Positions 20,955-31,752 of a stretch of DNA of 64,000 nt are shown in pieces. The notes beneath the pieces were generated by a model. That model was not told the origin of the DNA. It worked only from the letters and a program-made list of their open reading frames with translations, and did not search any database. Source of the DNA: Eunapius fragilis (Eukaryota; Porifera; Demospongiae; Spongillida; Spongillidae); assembly GCA_963681505.1 (NCBI GenBank), contig OY811982.1:5399836-5463835 (forward strand), read 5' to 3'. The number at the start of each line of letters is the position of its first letter. Within the stretch, counting starts at the first letter, position 1. The position numbers and the translations under genes were made by a program.

Positions 20955-22095
20955 TCCTGGGCACGATCTTGGCCAAGATCATGCCCAAGGTCAAGATGGC
21001 AAGATTTTGGCGGCCAAATTCTTGACATCTTGCCCCAAGATCTTTCCTCAAGATCTTGCTTTCTTGCCCCTAGATCTTGGCCACGATCTTGCCTCCTTGC
21101 CCCTAGATCTTGGCCACGATCTTGCCTCCTTGCCCCTAGATCTTGGCCACGATCTTGCCTCCTTGGCCCTAGATCTTGCCTCCTTGCCCCTAGATCTTGT
21201 CTCCTTGCCCCTAGATCTTGGCCATGATCTTGCCTCCTTGCCCCTAGATCTTGGCCATGATCTTGCCTCCTTGCCCCTAGATCTTGGCCATGATCTTGCC
21301 TCCTTGCCCCTAGATCTTGGCCATGATCTTGCCTGCTTTCCCCTAGATCTTGGCCATGATCTTGCCTCCTTGCCCCTAGATCTTGGCCATGATCTTGCCT
21401 CCTTGGCCCCTGATCTTGGTCATGATCTTGCCCCTAGATCTTGGCCATGATCTTGCCTCCTTGCCCCTAGATCTTGGCCATGATCTTGCCTCCTTGCCCC
21501 TAGATCTTGGCCATGATCTTGCCTGCTTTCCTCTAGATCTTGGCCATGATCTTGCCTCCTTGCCCCTAGATCTTGGCCATGATCTTGCCTCCTTGGCCCC
21601 TGATCTTGGTCATGACCTTGCCCCTAGATCTTGGCCATGATCTTGCCTCCTTGCCCCTAGATCTTGGCCATGATCTTGCCTCCTTGGCCCCTGATCTTGG
21701 TCATGCTCTTGCCCCTAGATCTTGGCCATGATCTTGCCTCCTTGCCCCTAGATCTTGGCCACGATCTTGCCTCCTTGCCCCTAGATCTTGGCCATGATCT
21801 TGCCTCCTTGCCCCTAGATCTTGGCCATGATCTTGCCTCCTTGCCCCTATATCTTGGCCATGATCTTGCCTGCTTTCCTCTAGATCTTGGCCATGATCTT
21901 GCCTCCTTGCCCCTAGATCTTGGCCATGATCTTGCCTCCTTGGCCCCTGATCTTGGTCATGATCTTGCCCCTAGATCTTGGCCATGATCTTGCCTCCTTG
22001 GCCCCTGATCTTGGTCATGATCTTGCCCCTAGATCTTGGCCATGATCTTGCCTGCAGATCTTGGCCATGATCTTGCCTCCTTGCCCTAGATCTTT
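20955..22095. repeat. 33-bp GATCTTGGCC satellite array, orientation 1
   Basis: Tandem units built on GATCTTGGCCATGATCTTGC followed by CTCCTTGCCCCTA, 33 bp long, with frequent shorter variants lacking part of the unit. Since 33 is a multiple of three, long open frames (DLGHDLASLPL repeated) arise, but all reading is repeat-driven. A second array in the opposite orientation lies at 24745-25260, and single units at 25440-25500 and 31750-31795. Confidence 0.95.
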
Positions 22096-22603
22096 AGGCA
22101 CAATCTCGCGCTAAGATCGAACCTATAATTTGATCCTGCCCTCTTTGACACAAGAAATGGGCAAGGTTATTATATTTAACAAAAAGAAACACACATCACT
22201 CATTTACTGTCCCTTTACTTTTGTTTTTACTTTGTCTCTGCACTTCTGATTGCAGGATTTTCGTTTGTTGGTAGCATTGTCTTTTTCTCTTAAGCAATCT
22301 GTGGAGTGATATGCAGGCAACACAAATGGGTAAAATATCTGGCGATGTGGTGCATGAAAACAAATGCATCCATGCAAAAAAATATAAACCATCAAGTAGC
22401 TGCATTGGGACAATGGTGGTTTCAAACTTATCGTTGATTTTCCCACTGGGACAAACGATGGTTTCACCTCATCCTCAGTGTATAGAGTATCTAGTAGGCT
22501 GAGCGCTTTTTAAAACTTTATATCAGTCCCTCTCAGATTCAATAAATTTACACCACTTTCCTATGTCAATGTATACATTCATTTTGTACTGATATTAACT
22601 TAC
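22096..22603. other. Non-coding or 3' part of the next gene
   Basis: A minus-strand open stretch at 22204-22480 (LLDTLYTEDEVKPSFVPVGK) could be a terminal exon of the gene below, but its phase does not fit the last supported exon. I leave it unassigned. Confidence 0.35.
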
Positions 22604-24069
22604 AGTCAAAAAGTACTCTGGTGAGTGACTTGAACCTGATGGACCTGCTGGTTGCGCATCTGGCAGTATCTCCATGGGAGCAGGGCTAGCTGGGTGTTGT
22701 TGATTACATTTCTGTACATCACAGGCCAGTGTAGGTCCTCCAATTCCTACAAAAAATGTGCCTAGTATTATATCTTTCACCCGTTAGAGGTACTTATACC
22801 TTTATTTGGCTGGCTGTTTGCGATAAGGTGTGCTAAAATACTTTCCACTGCAACCCGTATACGTCTCAGCTCATCATTACATCCCTACAAATAAAGATAA
22901 ACATGGTAACTGAAGTCATCGTATACCTGTATTTGAATTAATTACTGCATGAAAAGACCACAATATAATGCATATACGAGAATACATACATAATAGTGCA
23001 ATACATGGATGCAATACAGCTTCCCAGTGTTTAAGGGGTGGGTTTTTATTGCTCTATGTATGCATACATATATATATACATCTACAAGCCTCAAACCACC
23101 CACACACAACAAGCTTTTGACACCCTACAAACCTCACAGACCCACACACACTACAAGCCTTCGTCACACACACCCTACAAGCCTTCGACGCACACACCGT
23201 ACAAGCTCCAACACACTGCAATGCTCGACACCTACACACACTGCAACCCTTCGACACCCTACAAATATTTGACACCCACACACCCTACAACCCTTTGTCA
23301 CACACCCTACAAGCCTCCAACCACCTAAGCCTCAAACACCCACACACACTACAAGCCTTCAACACCTGTACCCTACAAGCCTTCAACAACCACACCCTAC
23401 AAGCCTTCGACACCCACAACCTACATACACACACGGCAGCGCTCAACACCTACGCACACTGCAATGCTCACACCCACACACACCCTACAAGCCTTCAACC
23501 TCCCAGACACGCAAGCCTTTGACACACACAAACTAACAGCCTTCGACACACCCTACAAGCTTCCAACACCCACACACTTCAACCCTTCGACACCCACACA
23601 CCCTACAAGCCCACACTAACACTACAAGCCTTTGACACCCACAAACCCTACAATCCTCCAACACAACACCCTATAAGCCTCAATACTCACATGCCCACAC
23701 ACACCCTCCTCCAAAAAGTCTCAATACTCATACACTACCTACCAGCCTCCAGCATCGCACACCACACATACGCTTCCACTCACCAATACTAGACTCAGCA
23801 CCACATACATGTACCAACCAAGCCAGCAGCACTTGAACACAACCTAAAACCCTCCCCATAACTATACACACCATCCACAATTCATCAACGACATGGGTGC
23901 AAACAGGAAACAGCATGCGCGCATCAATTAGAACATACCTCGAAAAAATGTAGCTGCTGCTAACGTTTTTCGTTCACTAGCATGAGAAAACCATACCTTT
24001 TATTACAAGAAACACTAGAAAGGTCCACTTACTTCATATTCCGACTGAAGAAATGGATCTTTGTGTCTG
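22604..24069 (-). CDS. Three consecutive exons of an unrecognised gene
   Basis: Three minus-strand exons splice in matching phase: 24033-24069 (acceptor CTTTAG, donor GTAAGT), 22800-22884 (acceptor TTTGTAG, donor GTATAAG) and 22604-22746 (acceptor TTTTGTAG, donor GTAAGT). Together they read RHKDPFLQSEYE, GCNDELRRIRVAVESILAHL and IANSQPNK, then GIGGPTLACDVQKCNQQHPA and a Pro/Ser-rich tail ending SPEYFLT. The middle is helical; the end looks disordered. I know no family for it. The 5' and 3' ends are not found. The exons lie between the two inverted 33-bp arrays, and the first intron holds a large minisatellite, so this could be a gene of a transposable element rather than a host gene. Confidence 0.45.
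23045..23900. repeat. Degenerate CACACCCTACAAGCCTTCGA minisatellite
   Basis: Imperfect units of about 20-30 bp based on CACACCCTACAAGCCTTCGA and its variants (CTGCAATGCTC, AACCC) fill the intron between the exons at 24033 and 22884. Units decay towards 23900. Confidence 0.85.
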
Positions 24070-24744
24070 CTAAAGTAGTATCATATTGCGTATTGTGTAA
24101 ACTCACGCGACCGTTACAAAACCAGCGATCGTGACCAAACACGGATAACAAAATATGCCGGGGAATGGCTGAATGTTACTTGCCGATACACATTTTGCTT
24201 TCTTCGGCTCCTATAGGCCTATGCCAGTCGACCCTCGCCCGTTAAAAGTTACGAAAAAATTTTACGGCCGGGTGCGCAATTGCGGATAATTAATCTGGCC
24301 GGTAATCGGTAAATGAAGTTCATAAGGTGTGTGTAGACCCTGTCAATGGAATGCGTGCCCGCACAATTACATATACATTGGTGGTCCTAACATATAAACA
24401 CTGGTACATGAACTTGTATGGTCTGTCATGCAGATGTTGAAAGCACAGAAATAGACTGTGAACGTTATTAAAGCTTAATATCTGTATGCACGTATTATAG
24501 ATTGTGCAACTGTCTTTATAATGCATTTTGTATCTTGTGTATGATATCTGTATACAACACTGGATGCCATCTAATATATCAATATGTACAGTGCGATAAA
24601 TGTTCTGCATGCATGGGCGACAAATCAAAAACGGGTTAAACCACCATGCAAGGTATGCATGCAGTCTGGTGAGAAATTACTTTGTTACTAAAGACATTGC
24701 ATAGAATTTTGAAATCAAGAATCACGAATCTTTTTCCATAATGG
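24070..24744. other. Non-coding, nothing recognised
   Basis: Mixed AT-rich sequence, including possible upstream sequence of the minus-strand exons. I found no supported exon or repeat. Confidence 0.4.
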
Positions 24745-25260
24745 TCAAGGAGGCTAGAGGAGGCAAGATCGTGGCCAAGATCTAGGGACAAGGAGACAAG
24801 ATCGTGGCCAAGATCTAGGGGCAAGGAGGCAAGATCATGGCCAAGATCTAGGTGCAAGGAGGCAAGATCATGGCCAAGATCTAGGGTCAAGGAAGCTGCC
24901 AAGATCTATATGGGCAAGGAGGCGGCCAAGATTTAGGGGCAAAGAGGCAAGATCGTGGCCAAGATCTAGGGGCAAGGAGGCGGCCAAGATCTAGGGGCAT
25001 GGAGGCAAGGTCGTGGCCAAGATCGAGGGGCAAGGAGGCAAGATCGTGGCCAAGATCTAGGGGCAAGGAGGCAAGATCATGGCCAAGATCAAAGAGCAAG
25101 ATTCTGGCCAAGATCTAAGGACAAGGAGGTAAGAACTTGGCCATGATCTAGGGGAAAGGAGGCAAGATCGTGGCCAAGATATAGGGGCAAGGAGGCCCCA
25201 AAGGAGGCATGATGGGAGGCAAGATGATGGGGCCAGGAGGCAAGATCATTCTCAATATTC
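24745..25260. repeat. 33-bp GATCTTGGCC satellite array, orientation 2
   Basis: The same unit as at 20955-22095 but on the other strand (GGCCAAGATCTAGGGGCAAG on the plus strand). About 15 units, more varied than array 1. Confidence 0.95.
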
Positions 25261-25977
25261 TTGTGCGGAATCTTGGTCAAGATTGCATACAAGAATCCTG
25301 ACCATTATCTTGGACAATATTATTCTTTCTGAGTATGTCGTTTGATTTTGGTGAAGAATATGTTGTCTGTCTTGACACAATCCCTCAATTTGCTATCGCT
25401 ATATGGATTATTTTTAGTCCAATTTTGAAATTGTTTAATATTTTCTTGGGCAAGATCTTAGACATCATGGCCAAAAATCTTGAATCTTGGTCAGGATGCA
25501 TTACTCAGCGGAGTTAAGGTCAGGGTCCAATTAATTTTACTAATAATTGGTACGGCAAGATGGACGGTTTTTAACAATTCACTTCTCTCTTTTTATTTGT
25601 TTCCCCTACAGGCATGTAGTATGGTAATACTCAGAATTCATAGTAGAATGCAATGGAAAGCTTGCTTTTCCCCCTGCTCAATGGATTCTTGATCGGCAAT
25701 TAACTGAACTGCGCAGTGTCTCTAAAAAGGGAGGGGCAATAGGCGGAACCTACTTCCTCAACATTTGGGCTTCATTTTGTCCATGAAAATACAGTGTACT
25801 GTGTGCTTTGAAAATATCTGCTTCGGAACTCTTATAGCGTTTTGTGTGAAAAGATATACACTGATATACATGCCATTGTGTAGCGCTCTCATAATGAATA
25901 TTTATTAGCATTGGTAAATACAGGGGTACTGCCTTCCGAAGGTGGAAACTGTATAGCAAAACCACTTGCCCAATGGT

Positions 25978-26175
25978 TTAAGATAAAGTAAGGCTATGAA
26001 ACTCACATTTGGGTCTCCGCTTTTTATAAACCTTTACCACTGTCCATTCGATGCGGCCACTTCTAATTACCAAATTGAAATTCATACGCGCGGTGTTTAC
26101 GCGGGATACAGCTGCCGCTATTAACTGCACATCACGATCAGTCAGAACTTTGGTAAAAGGATCACCGGTAAGCAT
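25978..26175 (-). CDS. Possible exon upstream of and divergent to the transposase-like gene
   Basis: An open minus-strand stretch reads VLTDRDVQLIAAAVSRVNTA and RSGRIEWTVVKVYKKRRPKC, ending at a GTGAGT donor near 26006. It is basic and mixed alpha/beta in look. It lies head to head with the gene starting at 26386 and inside the same inverted repeats. I do not recognise it. It may instead be chance. Confidence 0.3.
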   Translation of the reverse strand: MLTGDPFTKVLTDRDVQLIAAAVSRVNTARMNFNLVIRSGRIEWTVVKVYKKRRPKCEFHSLTLS

Positions 26176-26385
26176 CGAGGTATATTAGATATGCACAACA
26201 ACAGTGACAGCTGCTACAAAGATATCTCTTAATACTATACTACCATAAAAGGCTTTGTTTATCATGTATGTGGTGGTTTCCCTTGTATGAATACTATCTG
26301 CCGCTAGCAAGTACAAAACCATTATTAACGATAAGGTTGAATCAAAAACAATTGACATCACATAAGATTTTTTAAACACCATTAC

Positions 26386-27417
26386 ATGTACATACAGATC
26401 AGAATACAAATGCTACCATTTACTCTAAGAGTAAACTGTGGTTTTGCACGAGTTGGATTGGTTCGGTGTAGTGAGGAGGAATTCAAGAGCACATTTCAAG
26501 CACCGTTCAAACTGGAAGACCACTACTTTCAAAAGAGGTCAGATGGGAGGACGTGCAGCAGCTACGAGACCCATGTGAGAGCAATGAGGAGTATGTTCTC
26601 AAAGCGGTGGCATCCTCAATCTGGAAAAAGCGAATACGAGATTACGTTTGCAGTAGATGCTTGGAAATCGTTAATCCCACAAGAAAAAGAACACCATTCC
26701 TTGGAACAATGCAAACAATGTTTCACTAACTTTTACAGCGTTCAGTCAATCTTCCCAGCCAAGCCAATTTACATGGCAACTTGTGAAATAGTCACAATAA
26801 ATAAACCTGCAGAAATGAAAGAGAAGCCATTTATCAAAGTTGCTGTTCAGTCACTAAATGAAGTTTGCCAGAAGGAATTCCATCACAATTTTATTGACTC
26901 ACTTCTGTCATGCCAGCCTGGCATTGAGCTGCAGAAAACCAGATCTGAAAAAAAGGCAGAAAGAAGAAAGATTATGAAGCAATGCAGAGATGCTTGTAAT
27001 AAAGAACTGGAGATTACAACACCAGTCACACTACTGAGGGAGAATGACTCGCTCTCAGGATATGCAAGGAAAAGGCTGTCACAGTACTTTGAAAAACCAC
27101 CAAGTGCAAAACGAAGACAGCAAAGTCATGCTCCATCATTTGCTAATGTGACATGGGACAAACAAAAAGTCCTGGATGATTTATCCATAGCAGTTGCTGA
27201 GAAGAAGAAAATCATATGGACAAAATTTGCATCAGAACATAGAGTACAAGGAAAAAATTGTGGGCAAGTTATCAAAGAATTTGCCACCCTTAATGGGATA
27301 AACACAGAGGCATTAGATGCTCGGAAACACCCACCGAGGATAAGGTCAATGAAAAAGAGGTTGCCTGGAAAAGAGATCTCTATCCCTATGCCCCTATGCC
27401 ACCCACACCATCCCTGA
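26386..27417 (+). pseudogene. Transposase-like protein, N-terminal part
   Basis: This is an open frame of 343 codons. The first 12 codons may be outside the true start; an in-frame Met is at about codon 9. It encodes a basic protein with a cysteine pair (EQCKQCFTNF near residue 108), a charged stretch (RSEKKAERRKIMKQCRDACN) and a helical region KKKIIWTKFASEHRVQGKNC that could be a helix-turn-helix DNA-binding part. It runs into the next frame through an 8-bp tandem duplication (CCCTATGC twice, 27384-27399). Leaving one unit out makes one continuous frame with 27396-29984, so this is the N-terminal portion of a protein of about 1,196 residues. The family is not recognised with confidence. Confidence 0.55.
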
Positions 27418-29984
27418 TAAAAGAGACATGGAGGAAAATGGTTGAATCAGGAGAGATTCACCTAGGAGAGGCATGCAGTCCCCAGAAATTACCAAAGTAC
27501 TCCATAACTAATGGAAAAGTTGAAATGGTGGAAGTTTGTGTAGAGGGATGGAAGATTGGTTTGCATGATATAAGGCAACGTTTGCTGAAGAAGCAAATAC
27601 AGTACATGCATCTTTTTTCTGATGAAAAAATTGAAGGTATGAACTACGACTCACTACATGCTCTTGTGAAACAGCACAAACCTCTACAGGAAGACAAAAG
27701 TTACACAAATGAAGAACTAAGGGAAATGTTACGCTGTCTACAGAGAACACGATTGCTTGTGTTTTGGCATGACCATGCAACCATTCTAGGACACGGCTAC
27801 ATAATGGTGACAGTGCATACTGTTTATGATCCTGCTGTGTACCTAACTGGTGACTTACATAGGACAACTTCAATACAAACAATAGTTGAAGAACCACACT
27901 TGTACCTCATTGCCCTGAATTCTTCATTAGTTGAAGATCAAGCTGCAATAATACCAGACAGAGTATCCTGTTTACCTGATTTAAATGAACCAGTTGTGAC
28001 TGAGAGTGGAATTGCAGTCCATGACGTGATACGGTTCTTTATAGGGGATCATCCAGCGCAGCAATTCGAGCGTGGAACACAGGTCGGAGGACACTATAAG
28101 TGTGGAGGGTGTGGATGTAAGGCAAACATGATGGCAGATCAAGCACATTCCCTGCACTGCAAGACAAGGTCATTAGGGGATATTCAAACACTGGCATTGC
28201 AAGGTGTGCTAGGTAAAGTGCCAGGTGCATTGAAGCCACTATACGTTCCTGACTTGCCTGTAAAAGGAAAGAACAGAGACACACTGCAGAAACAACTCCA
28301 GGAGGTTCTACAAGGTGTGCAGAGAGTCCCTTCATTACTACTCCTTCAACCAGATGAATCACTGACTAACCTTAATCTGCAGCATTATGAAGTAATGGAC
28401 TGTGAGCCCTTGCACGATATCAAAGGTCATCTGTTGCATCTCTTCCACGAGCTACCAACTGTTCTTCCCAGCTCTGTGAAGCAAGAATGTGTAAACCAGA
28501 TCAACATATGCGTCAAAAGAGAGAAAATAACTGCAAGTGAACTACGATCTACTTTAATACGGTTATTTCTACAGGTGTACAACTCAGATTCAGATTGGAA
28601 AACAATCACTCTCCTTCACTCCATGGTAATAGTATGTGAAATCCTCTATTCAGATCATAAAGCACGTACACCTAAATATTTACTCCGACTATACAACAAT
28701 GTATGGATCCATCATGAGTTATGTTACGAATTATTTCAGAACCCAACAGGTGCTTTATTTGGATTGTATCTACACTCTCTTTCCAGACATGCACCTGAAC
28801 AGTATGAATTGGTATGTTTGAAGTCGCTTAATACAGATAATCACGAGAGGCTATTTGAAAAGTCACGCAAAATTGCAGAGCGAGCAAGCAACCGGCATCC
28901 AGGAAATGTCATCATTAAGATAATGATGCATATTCAGGCCAAAAATGACATCTACCTCACAACACATGGATCTCAAACTTCCACCAAGAAACTAGCAGCC
29001 CACCTACCAGATTTTAATGGCACTTTTTTCCCACATGAATTTGTTGCTAAACACATGGACAGCTATCAAGCTCACCTTCAGAGAATCAGTCCATTCCTAC
29101 TTCTAGGTCCGGGTGTTTGGTGGTCAAACAATGAAGGTGGCTACAAGTTTCATGATGGAGACAACTGCTCAAGTGCCAGCCCCACAGAGCCACAGCTGTT
29201 GCACTGTCGAGAGAACAAGGTACATGAAGTATTAGCACGTCAAGATGAAAGCTGGAAGTGTATTATTGAGAAGAAAATAGAGCTGCCAATATCTGCATTG
29301 AAATTGTACAATGATGAAGGAGACTATCTATCAACTTGTACCTACGTTGACACACCAGATCAAGAAGAAACTGAAAACGAATCGTGTGAACCTACATGTA
29401 CAATCACAACTATCCTATCAGGTGATGGTGACACATTTGCTACACCAGTGATAGCAACTACTCTGCATGCAAATACAACATGTACATCAACCACGGCAGA
29501 TACATGTATCACCAAGGAACGTATAGCTGCGGATTGTGATTTGAATGTTACAGGTTTGGAAGAATCATCTGCCTTACCAGAACATCAACAGTTACCTGAT
29601 ACAGTTTCTCAATCATCTTTACCACATGTATCAGAGCTTAAAACTAAGCTTTGTAGGGCAATTGAAAAGTGCACTGGCCTAACAGATGAACTGAAGAACC
29701 TTGATGAATTGAGACACAAACTGAAAACAGAAAAACACCAACAACAGCACCTCTGTGCAGATGAATTTGTCCAGTATGAACAGCTGATTGCAAGCATGAA
29801 ACTTACAATCATCAGATTCAAAAGAGAAGTACAGACGTCATTAAATGCAATTCAAAAATCTTTCTATAGTGAACATGGACATGTCCCAAGTACAGAGCAG
29901 GACAGTCCGATGTGGTTTCAACAGAGCAATAGATTGCACTATATTAACAAACTCTTAAGCATCTGGAAATCAGAAACTGTGTAA
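27396..29984 (+). pseudogene. Transposase-like protein, main part (possible RNase H-fold enzyme)
   Basis: This is an open frame of 862 codons with no internal stop. Order of parts: an N-terminal helical region; around residues 125-150 LVFWHDHATILGHGYIMVTV, which looks like a conserved acidic/histidine core; at about 230-250 a zinc-binding cluster HYKCGGCGCK with H and C following (HSLHC); at about 335-350 CEPLHDIKGHLLHLFHELP; at about 480-520 LCYELF... and SLNTDNHERLFEKSRKIAER; a Thr/Ser-rich linker at 660-720; and a C-terminal coiled coil (about 745-800). I recall similar uncharacterised proteins in sponges and cnidarians, mostly transposon-borne, but cannot name the superfamily; KDZ-like or CACTA-like are possibilities. 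Its place between inverted repeats supports a transposase. Confidence 0.6.
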
Positions 29985-30190
29985 TCTTACATGTATTTGT
30001 ACACAGCACTACATTTAGTTGATACTTTAATAATATGCTCATGAAGGAATTGTTGATTGCCAAAAAGTAGAGTGCTATACATAGAACACGTTTCACTACT
30101 ATAGCTTTATGCAACTAATGTATCGTGATGCAAATATAATCCTATACGAGTAAAATAATGTAGCTGGATAGACATGAAACAATTCACCTG
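29985..30190. other. Sequence after the transposase-like gene
   Basis: About 200 bp following the TAA stop, AT-rich. No canonical AATAAA was seen. Confidence 0.5.
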
Positions 30191-30418
30191 TGCACATACA
30201 AGACACACCTCTTTGTACACACTAGACACACCTCTGTGGACACACAAGGCACACCTCTGTGGACACACAAGACACACATCTGTGGACACACAAGACACAT
30301 CTCTGTGCACACACAAGACACATCTCTGTGCACACACAAGACACACCTCTGTGCACACACAAGACACGCTTCTGTGCACACACAAGACACGCCTCTGTGC
30401 ACACACATCTCTGTGCAT
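30191..30418. repeat. 23-bp minisatellite, about 10 units
   Basis: Units close to ACACACAAGACACACCTCTG plus TGG/TGC, 23 bp, repeated about ten times. Cysteine/valine-rich minus-strand frames across it are repeat artefacts. Confidence 0.9.
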
Positions 30419-30664
30419 AAGCACAAGGCAACTAAGGCTACGTTGAGGTGAACGAGGGTTGTGAATGCTTACCTCATGTGGGCATCGTTATCGATCCGTT
30501 GTCAGGCTTCAGCTGATGAAACTGCAGCCATGGTATATCAAGAGGAGAATATGCGTCTGTGGAGGCAGAGAAATATGTGGACCATAGAACTGAGGAAGTG
30601 CACTATACCTCACCACAAGTTTCGCTGACCCCTTACACCACAAGCACACTACTCCACTGCATGG

Positions 30665-30862
30665 TGACCCCATGAACGACAAGCCTACTGCTCCCTTACC
30701 AGACAAGCCTCCTGCCCCCTTACACGACAAGCCAACTGCTCCCTTACAAGACAAGCTTCCGGCCCCCTTACAAGACAAGCCTACTGCTACCATACATGAC
30801 AAGCCTACTGCTCCCTTGCCCCACAAGCCAAATGCTTCATTACACCACTGGTACTCCCTTGC
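30665..30862 (+). repeat. 24-bp minisatellite encoding DKPTAPLx octapeptides
   Basis: Eight units of 24 bp (GACAAGCCTACTGCTCCCTT plus four bases) are in one open frame and would encode DKPTAPLP, DKPPAPLH, DKPTAPLQ and so on. A frame from 30672 to 30878 has a Met start, but there is no clear exon context. More diverged units extend back to about 30600. It is inside the 6.25-kb element, so it may be a disordered tail of an element protein or simply a repeat. Confidence 0.6.
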
Positions 30863-31727
30863 ACCACAACAATGCTGACCAACACAAGCCTGCTAACGCA
30901 ACTATGCTTACGCCATGCTTCATCTTACCTCTATCTGTAAATCAAAGGAGCTTTACCTCAGAGTTGCTACCCAATTTCTACTGAGCAGCTGGCAGGGCAA
31001 GCGCATTGAGCCAGGCGGCACAAGGTCTCTAAGCAGCCAAATATATAACAGTAGATGCATGCCCATACTTTTAAAACATAAGTTGACTACTTACATGTAC
31101 CAAACGAGGAGTTCAGAACGGTAGCGTAGAGTATCCATTTTAAATGACGCACACTCGATGATAGACGAAGAATAAGCACTTACATGCCGTCAGCCCAAAT
31201 CACTCAAAAGCGATAGGACAGACATTTTTTGACGGCAATTGTGAAAATAAGGGCCATCGGGCGCGTAGTGACCTAGAAAAACTAGCAAGCGTTCTTGCGC
31301 TCCATTTTGAAATTTTCAAATAGGCCTAATAATCCTTCCGCATGACGTGTGCTATTGAATATTTATTAGGGATAACTTAAACTTCACACTAAACCAGTAC
31401 TCAAGGATGAAAATCAACCTTTCACAGTTAGGCTGATAGCAAGCCAAGCGCCACGATCCTGTTCAATCCGCTCGCTCAGTGCTACATCAATGTTGCAGAG
31501 ATGATCAAACAAGATGAAACAATAGAACATAACGCACGTAATAGCGTGAAAGTTCTTGATTCCTATATATTAAGTTCTCGATTCCTATACACATGTATAT
31601 TTCTAGATATATAGGCCGACGCGTACGTAGCTATAGGAGAACTAAAAACGATACCGTAATTCATTATATGACGTACTTTGTACGTCACGTTTACGCGCGC
31701 GCCGCGTTAGGAAACCTTCAATTATTA
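30863..31727. other. Right inner part of the 6.25-kb element, non-coding
   Basis: No supported gene. It contains GC-rich patches (ACGCGCGCGCCGCGTTAG near 31692) close to the right inverted repeat. Confidence 0.45.
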
Positions 31728-31752
31728 GACCCTGTCCTTAACTCAGCTGAGT

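Larger units (their letters stand above)
25503..31752 (+). mobile_element. Candidate DNA transposon of 6.25 kb with terminal inverted repeats
   Basis: The left end reads ACTCAGCGGAGTTAAGGTCA then GGGTC (25503-25527). The right end (31728-31752) is its complement with two differences in 25. TTA adjoins both ends (25501-25503 and 31751-31753 when the shared A/T is counted to the flank), which would be a 3-bp target duplication. Inside are the large transposase-like reading frame at 26386-29984, a short minus-strand exon-like stretch at 25978-26175, and two coding-type minisatellites. Both flanks carry GATCTTGG-type satellite words, so it either inserted into that satellite or the satellite belongs to its ends. 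The superfamily is not settled. Confidence 0.6.

Noticed and set aside
20955-22095. A possible protein of DLGHDLASLPL repeats
   Set aside because: The unit is 33 bp, so any open frame stays open; unit-length variants break it, and there is no start context or splice support.
30107-30450. Cysteine-rich frames on the minus strand
   Set aside because: Generated by the 23-bp ACACACAAGACAC minisatellite; all three phases are open.
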